A stretch of DNA of 64,000 nt from Rhodovulum sp. ES.010 (GCF_900142935.1 NZ_FSRS01000001.1:3669505-3733504); one strand, 5' to 3'; positions 16,414 through 25,689 are shown, counted from the stretch's first letter. Notes: generated by a model from the letters alone, not told the origin. Made by a program: numbers and translations.

Positions 16414-19023
16414 ATGTCCGAGCGCAGCGAGCGGGGCGGCGCCCTGTCCGAAGAGGAACTGCAGGAACTGGTGGCCGCCTCGGATTCGGGCGCCCGCAAC
16501 CCCGCCGGCGCGGTGGGCCTGTTCCTGGCCGTCGTCGCGGTGGTCTGGTCGGTGTTCCAGGTGCTGCTGGCCTCGCCCGTCGCCAATTACGTGCTTCCGG
16601 GCGACATCATCAACAATTCACGCCAGATCCACCTGGCCTTCGCGATCTTCCTGGCGTTCTGCGCCTATCCCGCTTTCCGGTCGAGCCCCAGGCGACACAT
16701 CCCCGTTCAGGACTGGTTCTTCGCCGTCGCCGGCGCCTTCATCGCGATGTACGGCTTCTTCTTCTACGAAAAGATCGTGCAATCCGGCGGGCTGGCCGAC
16801 GATACCGACAAGTGGTTCGCGCTGGCGGGCCTGATCCTTCTGTTCGAAGCCGCACGCCGCGCGCTCGGCCCCGCGATGGCGATCATCGCGACGATCTTCC
16901 TGATCTACGTCTTCTTCGGCTCGGGCGCCTGGGTGCCAGAGGTGATCCGCTGGAAGGGCGCGAGCCTGCAGAAGGCCATGAGCCACATGTGGATCACCTC
17001 CGAAGGCGTGTTCGGCATCGCGCTGGGCGTCTCCACCAAGTTCGTGTTCCTGTTCGTCCTCTTCGGTGCGCTGCTGGAAAAGGCCGGCGCGGGAAACTAC
17101 TTCATCAAGATGGCTTTCGGGGCGCTCGGCCACCTGCGCGGCGGCCCGGCCAAGGCGGCGGTCGTCGGCTCGGCCGCCACCGGCCTGATCTCGGGCTCCT
17201 CCATCGCCAACGTGGTGACCACCGGCACCTTCACGATCCCGCTGATGAAGCGCGTGGGCTTCACCTCGGAACAGGCGGGGTCGGTCGAGGTGGCGTCCTC
17301 GGTCAACGGCCAGATCATGCCGCCGGTGATGGGCGCCGCGGCCTTCCTGATGGTCGAGTATGTCGGCATTTCCTATGTCGAGGTGATTACCCACGCCTTC
17401 CTGCCCGCGATGATCTCCTACATCGCGCTGGTCTATATCGTGCATCTGGAGGCGGTGAAGCGGAACATGCCGACGCTCGGTGACCGCGTGGTGTCGTTGG
17501 GCCGTACGGTGGGCGGCATGTTCGCCTTCTTTGCGGGCTTCGCGGCGCTCTGCTACCTCGTGCAATATCCCGTTGCCTGGGTCGTGGCGCTGGTGCCCGA
17601 GGGGGCCGGCTGGATTCTCGCGGGCCTCGTCTTCGTCGCCTACATCGCGCTCCTCGCGCTGGCCGCTACCGTGGCGGATCTGGAACCCGACGACCCCAAT
17701 GCCGAGGACGTGCGCCTGCCGGTGGTCGGCGAGATCTACAAGTCGGGGCTCTATTTCCTGCTGCCGATCATCGTGCTGGTCTACTTCCTGATGATCGAGC
17801 AGAAATCGCCCGGCCTCTCGGCGTTCTGGGCGACCGCGCTGTTGTTCGCCATCCTGGTCACGCAACGCCCGCTCAAGGCGCTGTTCCGCGGCGGCCGCGA
17901 AATCGGGCAGGCGGCGCGGGCCGGGGTGGTGGACCTTGTCGCGGGCCTGATCGCGGGGGCCCGCAACATGATCGGCATCGGCCTGGCGACCGCGACCGCC
18001 GGGGTGATCGTCGGCACCGTGACGCTGACCGGCATCGGGCAGGTGATGGCCGACCTCGTGGAATTCGTCTCGGGCGGCAACCTGATCCTGATGCTGGTAT
18101 TCGTGGGTATCCTGTCGCTGATCCTCGGGATGGGCCTGCCGACCACGGCCAACTACATCGTGGTCAGCTCGCTGATGGCCGGTGTCGTCGTGGAACTCGG
18201 CGCGCAATCGGGGCTGATCGTGCCGCTGATCGCGGTGCACCTCTTCGTGTTCTATTTCGGAATCATGGCGGATGTGACGCCCCCGGTGGGGCTGGCCAGT
18301 TTCGCTGCTGCGGCCGTCTCGGGCGGCGACGCGATCCGCACCGGCTTCACCGCTTTCTTCTATTCGCTCAGGACCGTGGCGTTGCCCTTCGTCTTCATCT
18401 TCAACACAGATCTGTTGCTGATCGACGTGACCTGGCTCCAGGGCATCATCGTCTTCATGGTCTCGACGGTCGCGATCCTGGTCTTCACCGCCGGCACGAT
18501 GGGGTGGTTCCTGACCCGCAACCGCATCTACGAAAGCGTGGCGCTGATCTTCATCGCCTTCCTGCTGTTCCGGCCGGACTACCTTATGGACCGGCTCGTG
18601 CCGCCGTTCGCCGAGGTGCCGCCCGCGCAGTTCGAACAGGCGCTGGCCGAGGCCGAGCCGGGCGACCGCATCCGGGTGGTGGTTTCCGGGCCCGATTTCG
18701 ACACGCTAGAACCGAAGGACATGTCGCTGGTCATCGAGGTCGGCGGGGAAGAGGGCGCACAGGCACGGCTGGACGCGACCGGCCTGATGCCGATGGAGGA
18801 GGCCGGAGAGGTGCGGCTCGATGAGCCGATGTTCGGCACGCCCTTCTCCGAGCAGTTGCAGAGCTTCGACTTCTACGGCGACGATCCGGTGGTGATCTCG
18901 CAGGTCCGGGCGCGGCAGCCCCAGCCGCCGCAGGAGTTGATGTACATCCCGGCGCTGCTGCTTCTGGCCGGCGTCGGCTACCTGCAATATGCCCGCAGCC
19001 AGCGGCAGGAGGTTCCGGCATGA
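16414..19023 (+). CDS. TRAP transporter fused permease (DctQ-DctM) with C-terminal DUF3394 domain
   Basis: Inner-membrane permease of 869 residues in which the small (DctQ-like, roughly residues 1-190) and large (DctM-like, roughly 190-690) TRAP subunits are joined, as is usual for TAXI systems. Many membrane spans are visible; SAATGLISGSSIANVVTTGTFTIPLMKR and SLILGMGLPTTANYIVVSSL are the DctM signature repeats that form the sodium and substrate sites. The last 180 residues form a soluble DUF3394-type segment followed by a final membrane anchor (LMYIPALLLLAGVGYLQYA). It overlaps the following uspA start by four bases. Confidence 0.95.
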   Translation: MSERSERGGALSEEELQELVAASDSGARNPAGAVGLFLAVVAVVWSVFQVLLASPVANYVLPGDIINNSRQIHLAFAIFLAFCAYPAFRSSPRRHIPVQDWFFAVAGAFIAMYGFFFYEKIVQSGGLADDTDKWFALAGLILLFEAARRALGPAMAIIATIFLIYVFFGSGAWVPEVIRWKGASLQKAMSHMWITSEGVFGIALGVSTKFVFLFVLFGALLEKAGAGNYFIKMAFGALGHLRGGPAKAAVVGSAATGLISGSSIANVVTTGTFTIPLMKRVGFTSEQAGSVEVASSVNGQIMPPVMGAAAFLMVEYVGISYVEVITHAFLPAMISYIALVYIVHLEAVKRNMPTLGDRVVSLGRTVGGMFAFFAGFAALCYLVQYPVAWVVALVPEGAGWILAGLVFVAYIALLALAATVADLEPDDPNAEDVRLPVVGEIYKSGLYFLLPIIVLVYFLMIEQKSPGLSAFWATALLFAILVTQRPLKALFRGGREIGQAARAGVVDLVAGLIAGARNMIGIGLATATAGVIVGTVTLTGIGQVMADLVEFVSGGNLILMLVFVGILSLILGMGLPTTANYIVVSSLMAGVVVELGAQSGLIVPLIAVHLFVFYFGIMADVTPPVGLASFAAAAVSGGDAIRTGFTAFFYSLRTVALPFVFIFNTDLLLIDVTWLQGIIVFMVSTVAILVFTAGTMGWFLTRNRIYESVALIFIAFLLFRPDYLMDRLVPPFAEVPPAQFEQALAEAEPGDRIRVVVSGPDFDTLEPKDMSLVIEVGGEEGAQARLDATGLMPMEEAGEVRLDEPMFGTPFSEQLQSFDFYGDDPVVISQVRARQPQPPQELMYIPALLLLAGVGYLQYARSQRQEVPA

Positions 19024-19460
19024 GTTCGTCGATTCTCTGCGCCATCGATGTCAGCCAGCCCGAGGTGGACCGCGAGGTCCTGCGCGTGGCCCACGAGCTC
19101 GCCCGTCTCGACGGCGCCCAACTCGACGTGATCACCGTGGTCCCCGATTTCGGGATGAGCGTGGTGGGCCAGTTTTTCGATCAGGATTTCCACGACAAGG
19201 CGGTGGCCAAAGCGCGCGGCATTCTCAACGACTTCGTGGTCGACGTCATCGGCGACGCGGCCAACGCCCGGATCCGCCACATCGTGGCCACCGGCAAGGC
19301 TTATGAAGAAATCCTCCACGCCGCGCAGGAGGCGGGCAGCGACCTGATCGTGATCGGTTCGCACAAGCCCGAGCTGCGCGACTACCTGCTCGGCCCCAAC
19401 GCCGCGCGGGTCGTGCGCCATTCCGACTGCTCGGTCTACGTGGTGCGCCAGCCGGCCTGA
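19020..19460 (+). CDS. Universal stress protein (UspA family) coupled to TRAP transporter
   Basis: Single-domain UspA protein (146 residues) starting in the ATGA overlap with the permease stop, hence translationally coupled. It begins SSILCAIDVSQPEVDREVL, and the C-terminal part reads DLIVIGSHKPELRDYLLGPNAARVVRHSDCSVYVV. The ATP signature GxxGx9G(S/T) is only partly kept (GSHKPELRDYLLGP), so nucleotide binding is uncertain. In Halomonas the UspA protein TeaD is encoded with the TeaABC TRAP transporter and modulates its activity; the same arrangement here suggests a transport regulator. Confidence 0.92.
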   Translation: MSSSILCAIDVSQPEVDREVLRVAHELARLDGAQLDVITVVPDFGMSVVGQFFDQDFHDKAVAKARGILNDFVVDVIGDAANARIRHIVATGKAYEEILHAAQEAGSDLIVIGSHKPELRDYLLGPNAARVVRHSDCSVYVVRQPA

Positions 19461-19500
19461 GGCGCGCACTCGAAGGCCCAGGCACCGACCGGCGCGTCTG

Positions 19501-19549
19501 CTTGGCCCCAATACTCCCGCCGGAGGCGCGCCCGGCTGCGCCGGGCGCC
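19501..19549. repeat. Intergenic repeat motif plus GC hairpin, copy 1
   Basis: The reverse complement of 19501-19517 reads GGAGTATTGGGGCCAAG, matching 16 of 17 bases of the copy at 22799-22815. Beside it GCGCCCGGC (19528-19536) pairs perfectly with GCCGGGCGC (19540-19548) around a TGC loop. It lies between the convergent uspA and metG genes and may act as a bidirectional terminator-like element. I recall similar motifs next to many Rhodobacteraceae genes. Confidence 0.6.
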
Positions 19550-19608
19550 ACGCCCAACCCCGGACAAGCGGCTCAGCCGCGCGGGCCGGGGGCGGGAGCG
19601 CTCCCGGG

Positions 19609-21330
19609 TCAGCCGCGCTGGCCGGAAAACCGCGCCTGCCAACCCTCGCGCTCGTCGTCCGTGATTTTGCGAAACAGCATTTCCGGCGTGTCGAACCCGT
19701 GACCGGGGGCCAGCCGCGCCATCTCCGCCGGCAGGTCCTCGCCGGGCCAGCCGGAGTCCCCGGTCTTCAGCGCCGCGAGCATCGCCGCGCTCGCATCCGG
19801 GATGAAGGGGGCGGAGAGGGCGGCGTAGAACCGGATCAGGTTGAGCGAGAACCGGATGGTCGCGGCCGCGGCGTCCGGGTCCGTTTTGTATTCCGACCAA
19901 GGCGCGGCCGCCTGCAGGTATTCGTTCCCCGCCACCCAGATCGCACGCAGCTCCGCCGCTGCCTTGCGGATCTCGATCGCCTCCATGTGATCCTGGTAGG
20001 CCCGCAGCCGGATGTAGAGGTCGTCGATCAACTCGTTCTCGCGGTCGCCGTAGTCCCCGCCCGCCGGCACCGCCTCGCCGAACTTGGATCTGCAGAACTT
20101 GGTTACGCGAGACACGAAATTTCCCAGAACATCCGCGAGGTCCTTGTTCACACTGGCCTGGAAGTTCTCCCAGGTGAACTCACTGTCCGAGTTCTCGGGC
20201 GCGTGGCTCAGCAGCCACCAGCGCCAGTAATCGCTTGGCAGGATCTCCAGCGCCTGGTCCATGAACACCCCGCGGCCCTGGGAGGTCGAGAACTGGCCGC
20301 CGTCGTAATTGAGGTAGTTGAACGACTTGATGTAGTCCACGAGCTTCCACGGATCGCCCGAGCCCATGATCGTGGCGGGGAAGGACAGGGTGTGGAAGGG
20401 CACGTTGTCCTTGCCCATGAATTGCACGTAGCGCACGTCTTCGGCCCCTTCGTCCGTGCGCCACCAGCGCCGCCAGTCGGTCTCGGCCCGCCCGTTGGCC
20501 TCGGCCCATTCCGCGGCCGCCGCGATATACTCGATGGGGGCGTCGAACCACACGTAGAAGACCTTGCCTTCCATCCCCGGCCAGTCGTCTTCGCCGCGCT
20601 TGACCGGGATGCCCCAGTCGAGGTCGCGCGTGATGCCGCGGTCCTGCAGCCCGTCGCCGTCATGCAGCCATTTTTTTGCGATCGAGGTGGTCAGGACCGG
20701 CCAATCGGTCTTGCTGTCGATCCAGGCTTCGAGACCGTGTTTCAGAGCCGACTGCCGCAGGTAGAGATGCTTGGTCTCGCGCACCTCCAGATCGGTGGAG
20801 CCCGAGATCGCCGAGCGCGGCTCGATCAGGTCGGTCGGGTCGAGCTGCTTGGTGCAGTTCTCGCACTGGTCGCCACGCGCCCTGTCGTAGCCGCAGTTCG
20901 GGCAGGTGCCCTCGATGTAGCGGTCGGGCAGGAAGCGCTTGTCCGCCTTGGAATAGACCTGCCGTTCGGTCCGTTCCTCGATATAGCCGTTCTCGGCCAG
21001 CCGTCCGGCGAAATACTGGGTCAGCCTGTGGTTCTGCGGGCTCGACGACCGGCCGAAATGGTCGAAGGAAAGCCGGAAACCCCGCGCCAGTTCCGCCTGA
21101 ACCTCGTGCATCCGCGCGCAATACGCTGCGACCGGCTCTCCCGTTTTGGCGGCGGCCAGTTCAGCGGGCGTGCCGTGCTCGTCGGTGGCGCAAAGGAACA
21201 TCACCTCGTGTCCGCGGGCCCGGCAGTAGCGGGCATAGAGGTCGGCCGGCAGCTGGCTGCCGACGAGATTGCCCAGGTGCTTGATCCCGTTGATATAGGG
21301 AATCGCCGAGGTGATGAGGGTGCGTTGCAT
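19609..21330 (-). CDS. metG: Methionyl-tRNA synthetase
   Basis: Class I aminoacyl-tRNA synthetase (573 residues) charging tRNA-Met. The HIGH motif is present as HLGN at residues 18-21 ([15 protein letters not shown]). A zinc knuckle CPNC...CENC is near residues 143-160, [13 protein letters not shown] is in the catalytic domain, and the KMSKS position reads [11 protein letters not shown] near residue 340, a variant without the usual lysines. The anticodon-binding helices follow ([19 protein letters not shown]). There is no C-terminal dimerisation domain, as in the shorter MetRS form. Transcribed away from the MFS gene's start side. Confidence 0.97.
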   Translation of the reverse strand: MQRTLITSAIPYINGIKHLGNLVGSQLPADLYARYCRARGHEVMFLCATDEHGTPAELAAAKTGEPVAAYCARMHEVQAELARGFRLSFDHFGRSSSPQNHRLTQYFAGRLAENGYIEERTERQVYSKADKRFLPDRYIEGTCPNCGYDRARGDQCENCTKQLDPTDLIEPRSAISGSTDLEVRETKHLYLRQSALKHGLEAWIDSKTDWPVLTTSIAKKWLHDGDGLQDRGITRDLDWGIPVKRGEDDWPGMEGKVFYVWFDAPIEYIAAAAEWAEANGRAETDWRRWWRTDEGAEDVRYVQFMGKDNVPFHTLSFPATIMGSGDPWKLVDYIKSFNYLNYDGGQFSTSQGRGVFMDQALEILPSDYWRWWLLSHAPENSDSEFTWENFQASVNKDLADVLGNFVSRVTKFCRSKFGEAVPAGGDYGDRENELIDDLYIRLRAYQDHMEAIEIRKAAAELRAIWVAGNEYLQAAAPWSEYKTDPDAAAATIRFSLNLIRFYAALSAPFIPDASAAMLAALKTGDSGWPGEDLPAEMARLAPGHGFDTPEMLFRKITDDEREGWQARFSGQRG

Positions 21331-21390
21331 CCGGGGTCTTGCCTTCCTGCCTTGGTTGACGCTCCCTTTAGCGCAGCGCAGATACGAAGG

Positions 21391-22629
21391 CTAGCGGCTG
21401 TCGTCGCCGTCCCCCTCGCGGCTTGGCTTGGTCAGCCGGCCGATGGTGAACGAGGTGCGCGGCGCCCAGACATAGCGGGTGCGCCGCCTGCGGCTGGGGC
21501 GGATGCGCATCCGGGCGAGCCCGAACAGCAACAGCGCGCCGTGCCCCGCCGCGATCATCCAGAACAGCGCCGGCGGCCCGAACCGTTCGATCACGCCGGA
21601 AGCGGCCAGCGGCGAGGCGATGGCGCCCAGCGCGAAGAAGAACATCAGCGCGGCCGACAGCTCCACCCGGTCCTGGCTGTCGGCCCAGTCATGGGCATGC
21701 GCCGCGGCGACGGAATAGACCGGGAAGCTCGCCGCGCCGAACAGGGCCGCGGCGAGGAACACGGCGGCGGATCCCGCGTCGCTGAGCGCGACGGTCACGC
21801 CGCAGGCCGCGATCGCGGCAAGCGACAGGCCGATCAGGACGGCGCGACGGTCGATCTTGTCGGCAAGCCATCCCACCGGGTATTGCGCGAGCGCGCCGCC
21901 GCCCACGAAAGCCGCGAGGAAAAGCCCGATCTGGTCGGCGCCAAGCCCCACCTCCTGCCCGTAGACCGGCCCCACCATGCGGAAGGCGGCCGCCGTCAGC
22001 CCCGCGACCACCACGCCCATCGTGGCAAGCGGCGACAGGCGGTAGGCGAGGCCCGGCCGCAGACGCGGCGCGGCGGGCGTTTCCGGCTGGGGCAGCGTGG
22101 AGAGCGTCAGAGGCAGCAATGCGGCAATGCAGATCAGCGCGAGCAGGTTGTAGGAGACATAGGCCGCCGGGGGCAGCACCGCGATCAGAAGTTGCGCGGC
22201 CAGCGAGGCCCCCATGTCGACGATCCGGTAACTGCCCATGGTGCGGCCGCGGGTCACGTTGGTGAGCCGCGCGTTGAGCCAGGCCTCGATGACGGTGTGC
22301 GCGCCCGCGACACACAGTCCGATCGCGACCCGCATCGCCGCCCAGGCCAGTGGCTCGACCACCATCATGTGGGCGATCAGCCCCATCGCGCCGAGCGCCG
22401 TGAAGGCGGCGAAGGCGCGGGTATGGCCGACCGAACCCATCAGCCGCGGGGCCCACCAGCAGCCGATGAAGAAGCCGACATAGTGGGCCGAGCCCAGCAG
22501 CCCGACCTGGGCCGTGGAGAAGCCGAGCCAAAGGCCCGAAAGTGCGTCGAGGGGACCGACGCCGCCCGAGGCGAGTTGCAGCAGGGCGACCGAAAGGAAC
22601 AGGGCGGCAAGCGAGATCAGGACAGGCAT
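21391..22629 (-). CDS. Major facilitator superfamily transporter
   Basis: Membrane transporter of 412 residues with about twelve hydrophobic segments in two halves. The loop between helices 2 and 3 is GCWWAPRLMGSVGHTR and the equivalent in the second half is GWLADKIDRRAVLIG, a clear MFS motif A. The type resembles YcaD/Fsr-like drug or sugar-phosphate-related exporters, but the substrate is unknown. It ends in an acidic/basic tail (RLTKPSREGDGDDSR). Start ATG at 22629. Confidence 0.93.
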   Translation of the reverse strand: MPVLISLAALFLSVALLQLASGGVGPLDALSGLWLGFSTAQVGLLGSAHYVGFFIGCWWAPRLMGSVGHTRAFAAFTALGAMGLIAHMMVVEPLAWAAMRVAIGLCVAGAHTVIEAWLNARLTNVTRGRTMGSYRIVDMGASLAAQLLIAVLPPAAYVSYNLLALICIAALLPLTLSTLPQPETPAAPRLRPGLAYRLSPLATMGVVVAGLTAAAFRMVGPVYGQEVGLGADQIGLFLAAFVGGGALAQYPVGWLADKIDRRAVLIGLSLAAIAACGVTVALSDAGSAAVFLAAALFGAASFPVYSVAAAHAHDWADSQDRVELSAALMFFFALGAIASPLAASGVIERFGPPALFWMIAAGHGALLLFGLARMRIRPSRRRRTRYVWAPRTSFTIGRLTKPSREGDGDDSR

Positions 22630-22747
22630 GACAGGGTCTTGTTAGTCCGGTGCGGGTGGGGCCGCAGCCGGAAATGCGACATCCTCCGCCGTTTCCGGGC
22701 CGGCCGTCGCCGAGGCCGGGGGCCGCGCGGGGCCGTTGCGAGGGTTT

Positions 22748-22815
22748 CGCCTCGCTGCGCGAGGCGACCGTCCGGGGGCTCCGCCCCCCGAACCCCCCGG
22801 AGTATTTGGGCCAAG
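22748..22815. repeat. Intergenic palindromic repeat cluster, copy 2
   Basis: Three elements in a row between the MFS gene and the NUDIX gene: a stem of CGCCTCGC/GCGAGGCG around a TGC loop (22748-22766), a second stem GGGGGC/GCCCCC around TCC (22774-22788), and the motif GGAGTATTTGGGCCAAG (22799-22815), which is shared with the site at 19501-19517. Probably a repeated Rhodobacteraceae intergenic element with terminator-like hairpins. Confidence 0.6.
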
Positions 22816-22886
22816 AAGAAGGCTACGGGCTGCGCGCGTCGCGACGGGGTGGTTCCGGGTGGTGCAACCCCGGCCGGGCGCCCGCC

Positions 22887-23594
22887 CTAACGCAGTCGCT
22901 GGAACTCGGAGCGCGGGCCGCGGTTGTCGAAGAAGGGCACGCTTTCGGGCGGCAGCCCCTGGCGCAGGAGGCCCGCGACCTCAGCCAGCACGACCTCGGT
23001 GATGAAGGGGAGGTCGAAGCCGCGCACCGCGGCGAGCGGGATCCATTGCAGGTGGCTGAGCTCGTCCTCGGCGCCCGAGAAATCGTCTAGGTCGCCGGCG
23101 ATCGCCTCGGCCTCGACCAGGAAGAACCGCGCGTCGAACCGGCGCGGGCGACCCGGGGGCGTGATCGCGCGGAAGATGAAGTGCAGCCCTTCGGCCGTGG
23201 GCAGGTGGCCCGTGCGGGAGAATCCGCGCCAGCCCTGCGGGGCCGGGCTGTCCCAGGCGCCCGGCCGGCCGAGGATCAGCCCGGTCTCTTCCCACAATTC
23301 GCGGATGGCGGCGGTGACGAGGGCGGTCGCCAGCGCCGGATCGGCGTCGGCGCATAGCCGCGCGGCGCATCCGGACGCGAGCGGCGCGGCCAGCGGCACG
23401 GTGGCGTCCGCCGCATCCACCGCGCCGCCCGGGAAGACGAACTTGTTCGGCATGAAGGCGGCCGCCGCCCCCCGCTGGCCCATAAGGACCTTCGGCGCGC
23501 TTGCCGCATCACGCAGGACGATGACCGTCGCGGCGTTCCGGATCGGCGGGTCGGCTATGGGTCGTTCCCGAATCCGTGCATCCTCCTGGCCCAC
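22887..23594 (-). CDS. NUDIX hydrolase
   Basis: Hydrolase of nucleoside-diphosphate-linked compounds, 235 residues with the start chosen here. The fold begins RNAATVIVLRDAASAPKVLMGQR. The NUDIX box is split by an insertion of about 35 residues between FPGGAVD and AAIRELWEETGLIL, as in the NUDT19/COG0494 CoA-diphosphatase-like subgroup; the RExxEE core that binds Mg is intact. Start is uncertain: GTG at 23594 overlaps the upstream DUF983 gene by 40 bases and lacks a good ribosome site, while the longer frame to 23714 is a shadow of that gene. Translational coupling to DUF983 is likely. Confidence 0.88.
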   Translation of the reverse strand: MGQEDARIRERPIADPPIRNAATVIVLRDAASAPKVLMGQRGAAAAFMPNKFVFPGGAVDAADATVPLAAPLASGCAARLCADADPALATALVTAAIRELWEETGLILGRPGAWDSPAPQGWRGFSRTGHLPTAEGLHFIFRAITPPGRPRRFDARFFLVEAEAIAGDLDDFSGAEDELSHLQWIPLAAVRGFDLPFITEVVLAEVAGLLRQGLPPESVPFFDNRGPRSEFQRLR

Positions 23595-23953
23595 TGCAGC
23601 GCTACCATCACCCCTTTCAACCGTGGCAGAAGGTACAGTGCGAGCCCGACGGAGCCAATGGAGAAGAACGAGGTCAGCACCAGGGGGTCGGGGTCGAAAA
23701 GCAGCACGACCCACAGCAGCAGCGGCGACATCACGAACCCGACGATCAGCACCGTCAGATAGGCCGGGCCGTCATCCGATTGATGATGGTTCAGATCTTC
23801 GCGACAGACCGGGCAATGCTCGCGCACGGACAGGTAATCCGACATCATCGGGCCCGCCCCGCAATTGGGGCATCGCTTGCACCAGCCGCGCAGCAGCGCG
23901 GCACCAAGGGGCCTTGGCCGCCTCTCGATCATGTGGTGGTCCATCGCCGTCAT
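23555..23953 (-). CDS. DUF983 domain membrane protein
   Basis: Small inner-membrane protein of 132 residues. An N-terminal zinc-ribbon-like segment has cysteines at WCKRCPNCGAGPM and HCPVCRED, followed by two hydrophobic spans (YLTVLIVGFVMSPLLLWVVLLF and LVLTSFFSIGSVGLALYLL). This matches the DUF983 family common in alphaproteobacteria, whose function is unknown. The ATG at 23953 is preferred over that at 23980 because a GGAGG lies nine bases before it. Likely co-transcribed with the NUDIX gene, which begins inside its 3' end. Confidence 0.88.
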   Translation of the reverse strand: MTAMDHHMIERRPRPLGAALLRGWCKRCPNCGAGPMMSDYLSVREHCPVCREDLNHHQSDDGPAYLTVLIVGFVMSPLLLWVVLLFDPDPLVLTSFFSIGSVGLALYLLPRLKGVMVALQWARRMHGFGNDP

Positions 23954-24159
23954 GTGGGCACGCCTCCGGCTTGCGTGCATCTTCCAAGGTAGGGAGCGCG
24001 CCGGTCCTTAGAAGATGACGCACTGTCCTTGCGGCGGGATGTCGCAAGACTTTCGCGAGGGGCGGCGACGGAAGTTCCCGGCCGCTGCGTACCATGTTCA
24101 GATGGCTGCGGGGAGGCGCCCCGGGGCTGGTGAACGTCGACAAGGAAAGGAGAAAGAGG

Positions 24160-25029
24160 ATGACATATGGCAAGGGTCTGATGACCGGATCGGCGCTGGC
24201 GATGGCAGTGGCGACAATGCTTGCGGCGACGCTGCCCGCGGGCGCCCAAGGGGCTCAGGGCAGCCGGAGCGATGCGCTGTTCGACCGGCTCGACTCCGAT
24301 GGCAGCGGCACGATCAGCCTAGAGGAGTTCACCGCGCGTTCGACCGCGCGGTTCCAGCAACTCGACACCGATGGCGACGGCGCGATATCGGCCGAGGAGG
24401 CGCAGAACCTCGGTCCGGCCCGCGACGGCCAGGGCCGTCGCGGCATGCAGCCCCGCGCGGGCGGCTACGGCATGGGCGGCGGACAGCCGATGGGACAGGG
24501 TTATCAGATGGGGCCCGGCGCCGGAATGGGCCAAGGTTACGGCATGGGCCGTGGCCATGCCATGGGGCAGGGCTATGGAATGGCACCGGGATACATGATG
24601 GGCCATGGCGGCTGCATGCGGTCCGGCCAGAGCATGGGGTCCGGCTGCGCCATGGGGCAAGGCTATGGCATGGGCGACGGTCGCGGTATGGGGCAGGGTA
24701 TGGGATCTGCCCAGGGCATGGGGCCACGCGGCGGCGGTTACGGCATGTTCGGCGGGATGCAGGGCGACGGTCCGATGGGCTATGGCGGCTTCGGAGACCC
24801 GAGCCTGAGCGACGAGGACCGCGCCGAGCGCGCCCGAGCGCTGGTCGAGATGCTCGACGCCGATGGCGACGGCATGCTGAATGCCGAGGAAATGGCCGCG
24901 CGCCCAGGCCCGCAGATGATCTTCGACCGGGTCGATGCCGATGGCGATGGCACGATCTCCAAGGACGAGTTCGACGCCGCGGCCGAACGGTTCGGCGGCC
25001 GGTTCGGGCCCGGCCGCGGCAACCGGTGA
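24160..25029 (+). CDS. Exported EF-hand protein with central Met/Gly-rich region
   Basis: Secreted or periplasmic protein of 289 residues. A signal peptide (residues 1-29, ending LPAGAQ) is followed by two EF-hand loops, DSDGSGTISLEE (46-57) and DTDGDGAISAEE (69-80). Then comes a stretch of about 115 residues (97-211) built from short GYGMGQG-like units rich in glycine and methionine, with two cysteines and two histidines, then two more EF-hand loops at 233-244 and 259-270. All four loops keep their acidic calcium ligands. Met-rich segments of this kind bind soft metals such as copper in other proteins. The ATG at 24160 has AAGGAGA-type spacing upstream. It is the first gene before an ECF sigma factor and a metal-sensor-like protein. 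Metal handling is inferred. Confidence 0.88.
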   Translation: MTYGKGLMTGSALAMAVATMLAATLPAGAQGAQGSRSDALFDRLDSDGSGTISLEEFTARSTARFQQLDTDGDGAISAEEAQNLGPARDGQGRRGMQPRAGGYGMGGGQPMGQGYQMGPGAGMGQGYGMGRGHAMGQGYGMAPGYMMGHGGCMRSGQSMGSGCAMGQGYGMGDGRGMGQGMGSAQGMGPRGGGYGMFGGMQGDGPMGYGGFGDPSLSDEDRAERARALVEMLDADGDGMLNAEEMAARPGPQMIFDRVDADGDGTISKDEFDAAAERFGGRFGPGRGNR

Positions 25030-25040
25030 TGCGTGCGGGC

Positions 25041-25060
25041 GGCGGGGGGAGGCCCCCGCC
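25041..25060 (+). other. GC-rich stem-loop between EF-hand gene and sigma factor gene
   Basis: GGCGGGGG (25041-25048) pairs perfectly with CCCCCGCC (25053-25060) around GAGG. There is no T tract, so it is more likely an mRNA stabiliser or partial attenuator than a strong terminator; it would allow the exported protein to be made in excess of the sigma factor. Confidence 0.55.
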
Positions 25061-25101
25061 GTCCTTGCCGGCTGGGCGGCGACGGGATAGGCCGGAGACG
25101 G

Positions 25102-25689
25102 ATGGAGATGCCTTTCGATGCTTCCGGGCACGAGGAAAGCGACGAGGCGCTGCTCGCCGCCTGCGGGCGGGGCGACGCGAGAGCCGCGCGTTTCCTGACG
25201 CTGCGGTTCACGCCGCGCGCGTTCGGCTATGCGGCGCAGCTCTTGGGCGACAGGGCCGAGGCCGAGGACGTGGCGCAAGAGGCAATGCTGCGGCTCTGGC
25301 GGATTGCGCCGGACTGGCGTGCCGGAGAGGCGAAGGTGACGACATGGCTCTACCGTGTGGTCACCAATCTCTGCACCGACCGGCTGCGTCGGCGGCGGGG
25401 CGAAAGGCTCGACACGATCCCCGAGCCGGAGGACGGGGCGCCCCCGGCGGAATTGCGGCTGTTGCAGGCGGCGCGGGCCGAGGCGCTGACGGCGGGGCTG
25501 TCCGGGTTGCCCGAGCGGCAGCGACAGGCGGTGATCCTCAGGCATCTGGAGGGGCTATCGAACCCCGCGATTGCCGAGATCATGGAGATCAGCACCGAGG
25601 CGGTGGAAAGCCTGACGGCCCGGGGCAAGAGGGCTCTCGCGGCCGGGCTGGTCGTGCGCCGAAAGGAGTTGGGGTTCGAAGATGACTGA
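25102..25689 (+). CDS. ECF-type RNA polymerase sigma factor
   Basis: Extracytoplasmic-function sigma factor, 195 residues. Region 2 is at about 25-95 (FGYAAQLLGDRAEAEDVAQEAMLRLWRIAPDW, then TWLYRVVTNLCTDRLRRRR) and region 4 at about 130-185 (LSGLPERQRQAVILRHLEGLSNPAIAEIM, then STEAVESLTARGKRAL). There is no sigma region 1.1 or 3. The ATG at 25102 follows GGAG; a second in-frame ATG at 25108 is possible. It overlaps the next gene by eight bases. The likely stimulus is metal or envelope stress, from the neighbours, with one of the two downstream membrane proteins acting as antisigma. Confidence 0.93.
   Translation: MEMPFDASGHEESDEALLAACGRGDARAARFLTLRFTPRAFGYAAQLLGDRAEAEDVAQEAMLRLWRIAPDWRAGEAKVTTWLYRVVTNLCTDRLRRRRGERLDTIPEPEDGAPPAELRLLQAARAEALTAGLSGLPERQRQAVILRHLEGLSNPAIAEIMEISTEAVESLTARGKRALAAGLVVRRKELGFEDD

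Noticed and set aside
19699..22890. Plus-strand open frame of 1063 codons opposite metG and the MFS gene
   Set aside because: High-GC shadow frame: it reads across two clear minus-strand genes and the intergenic repeat, and its product is arginine/histidine-rich with no domain.
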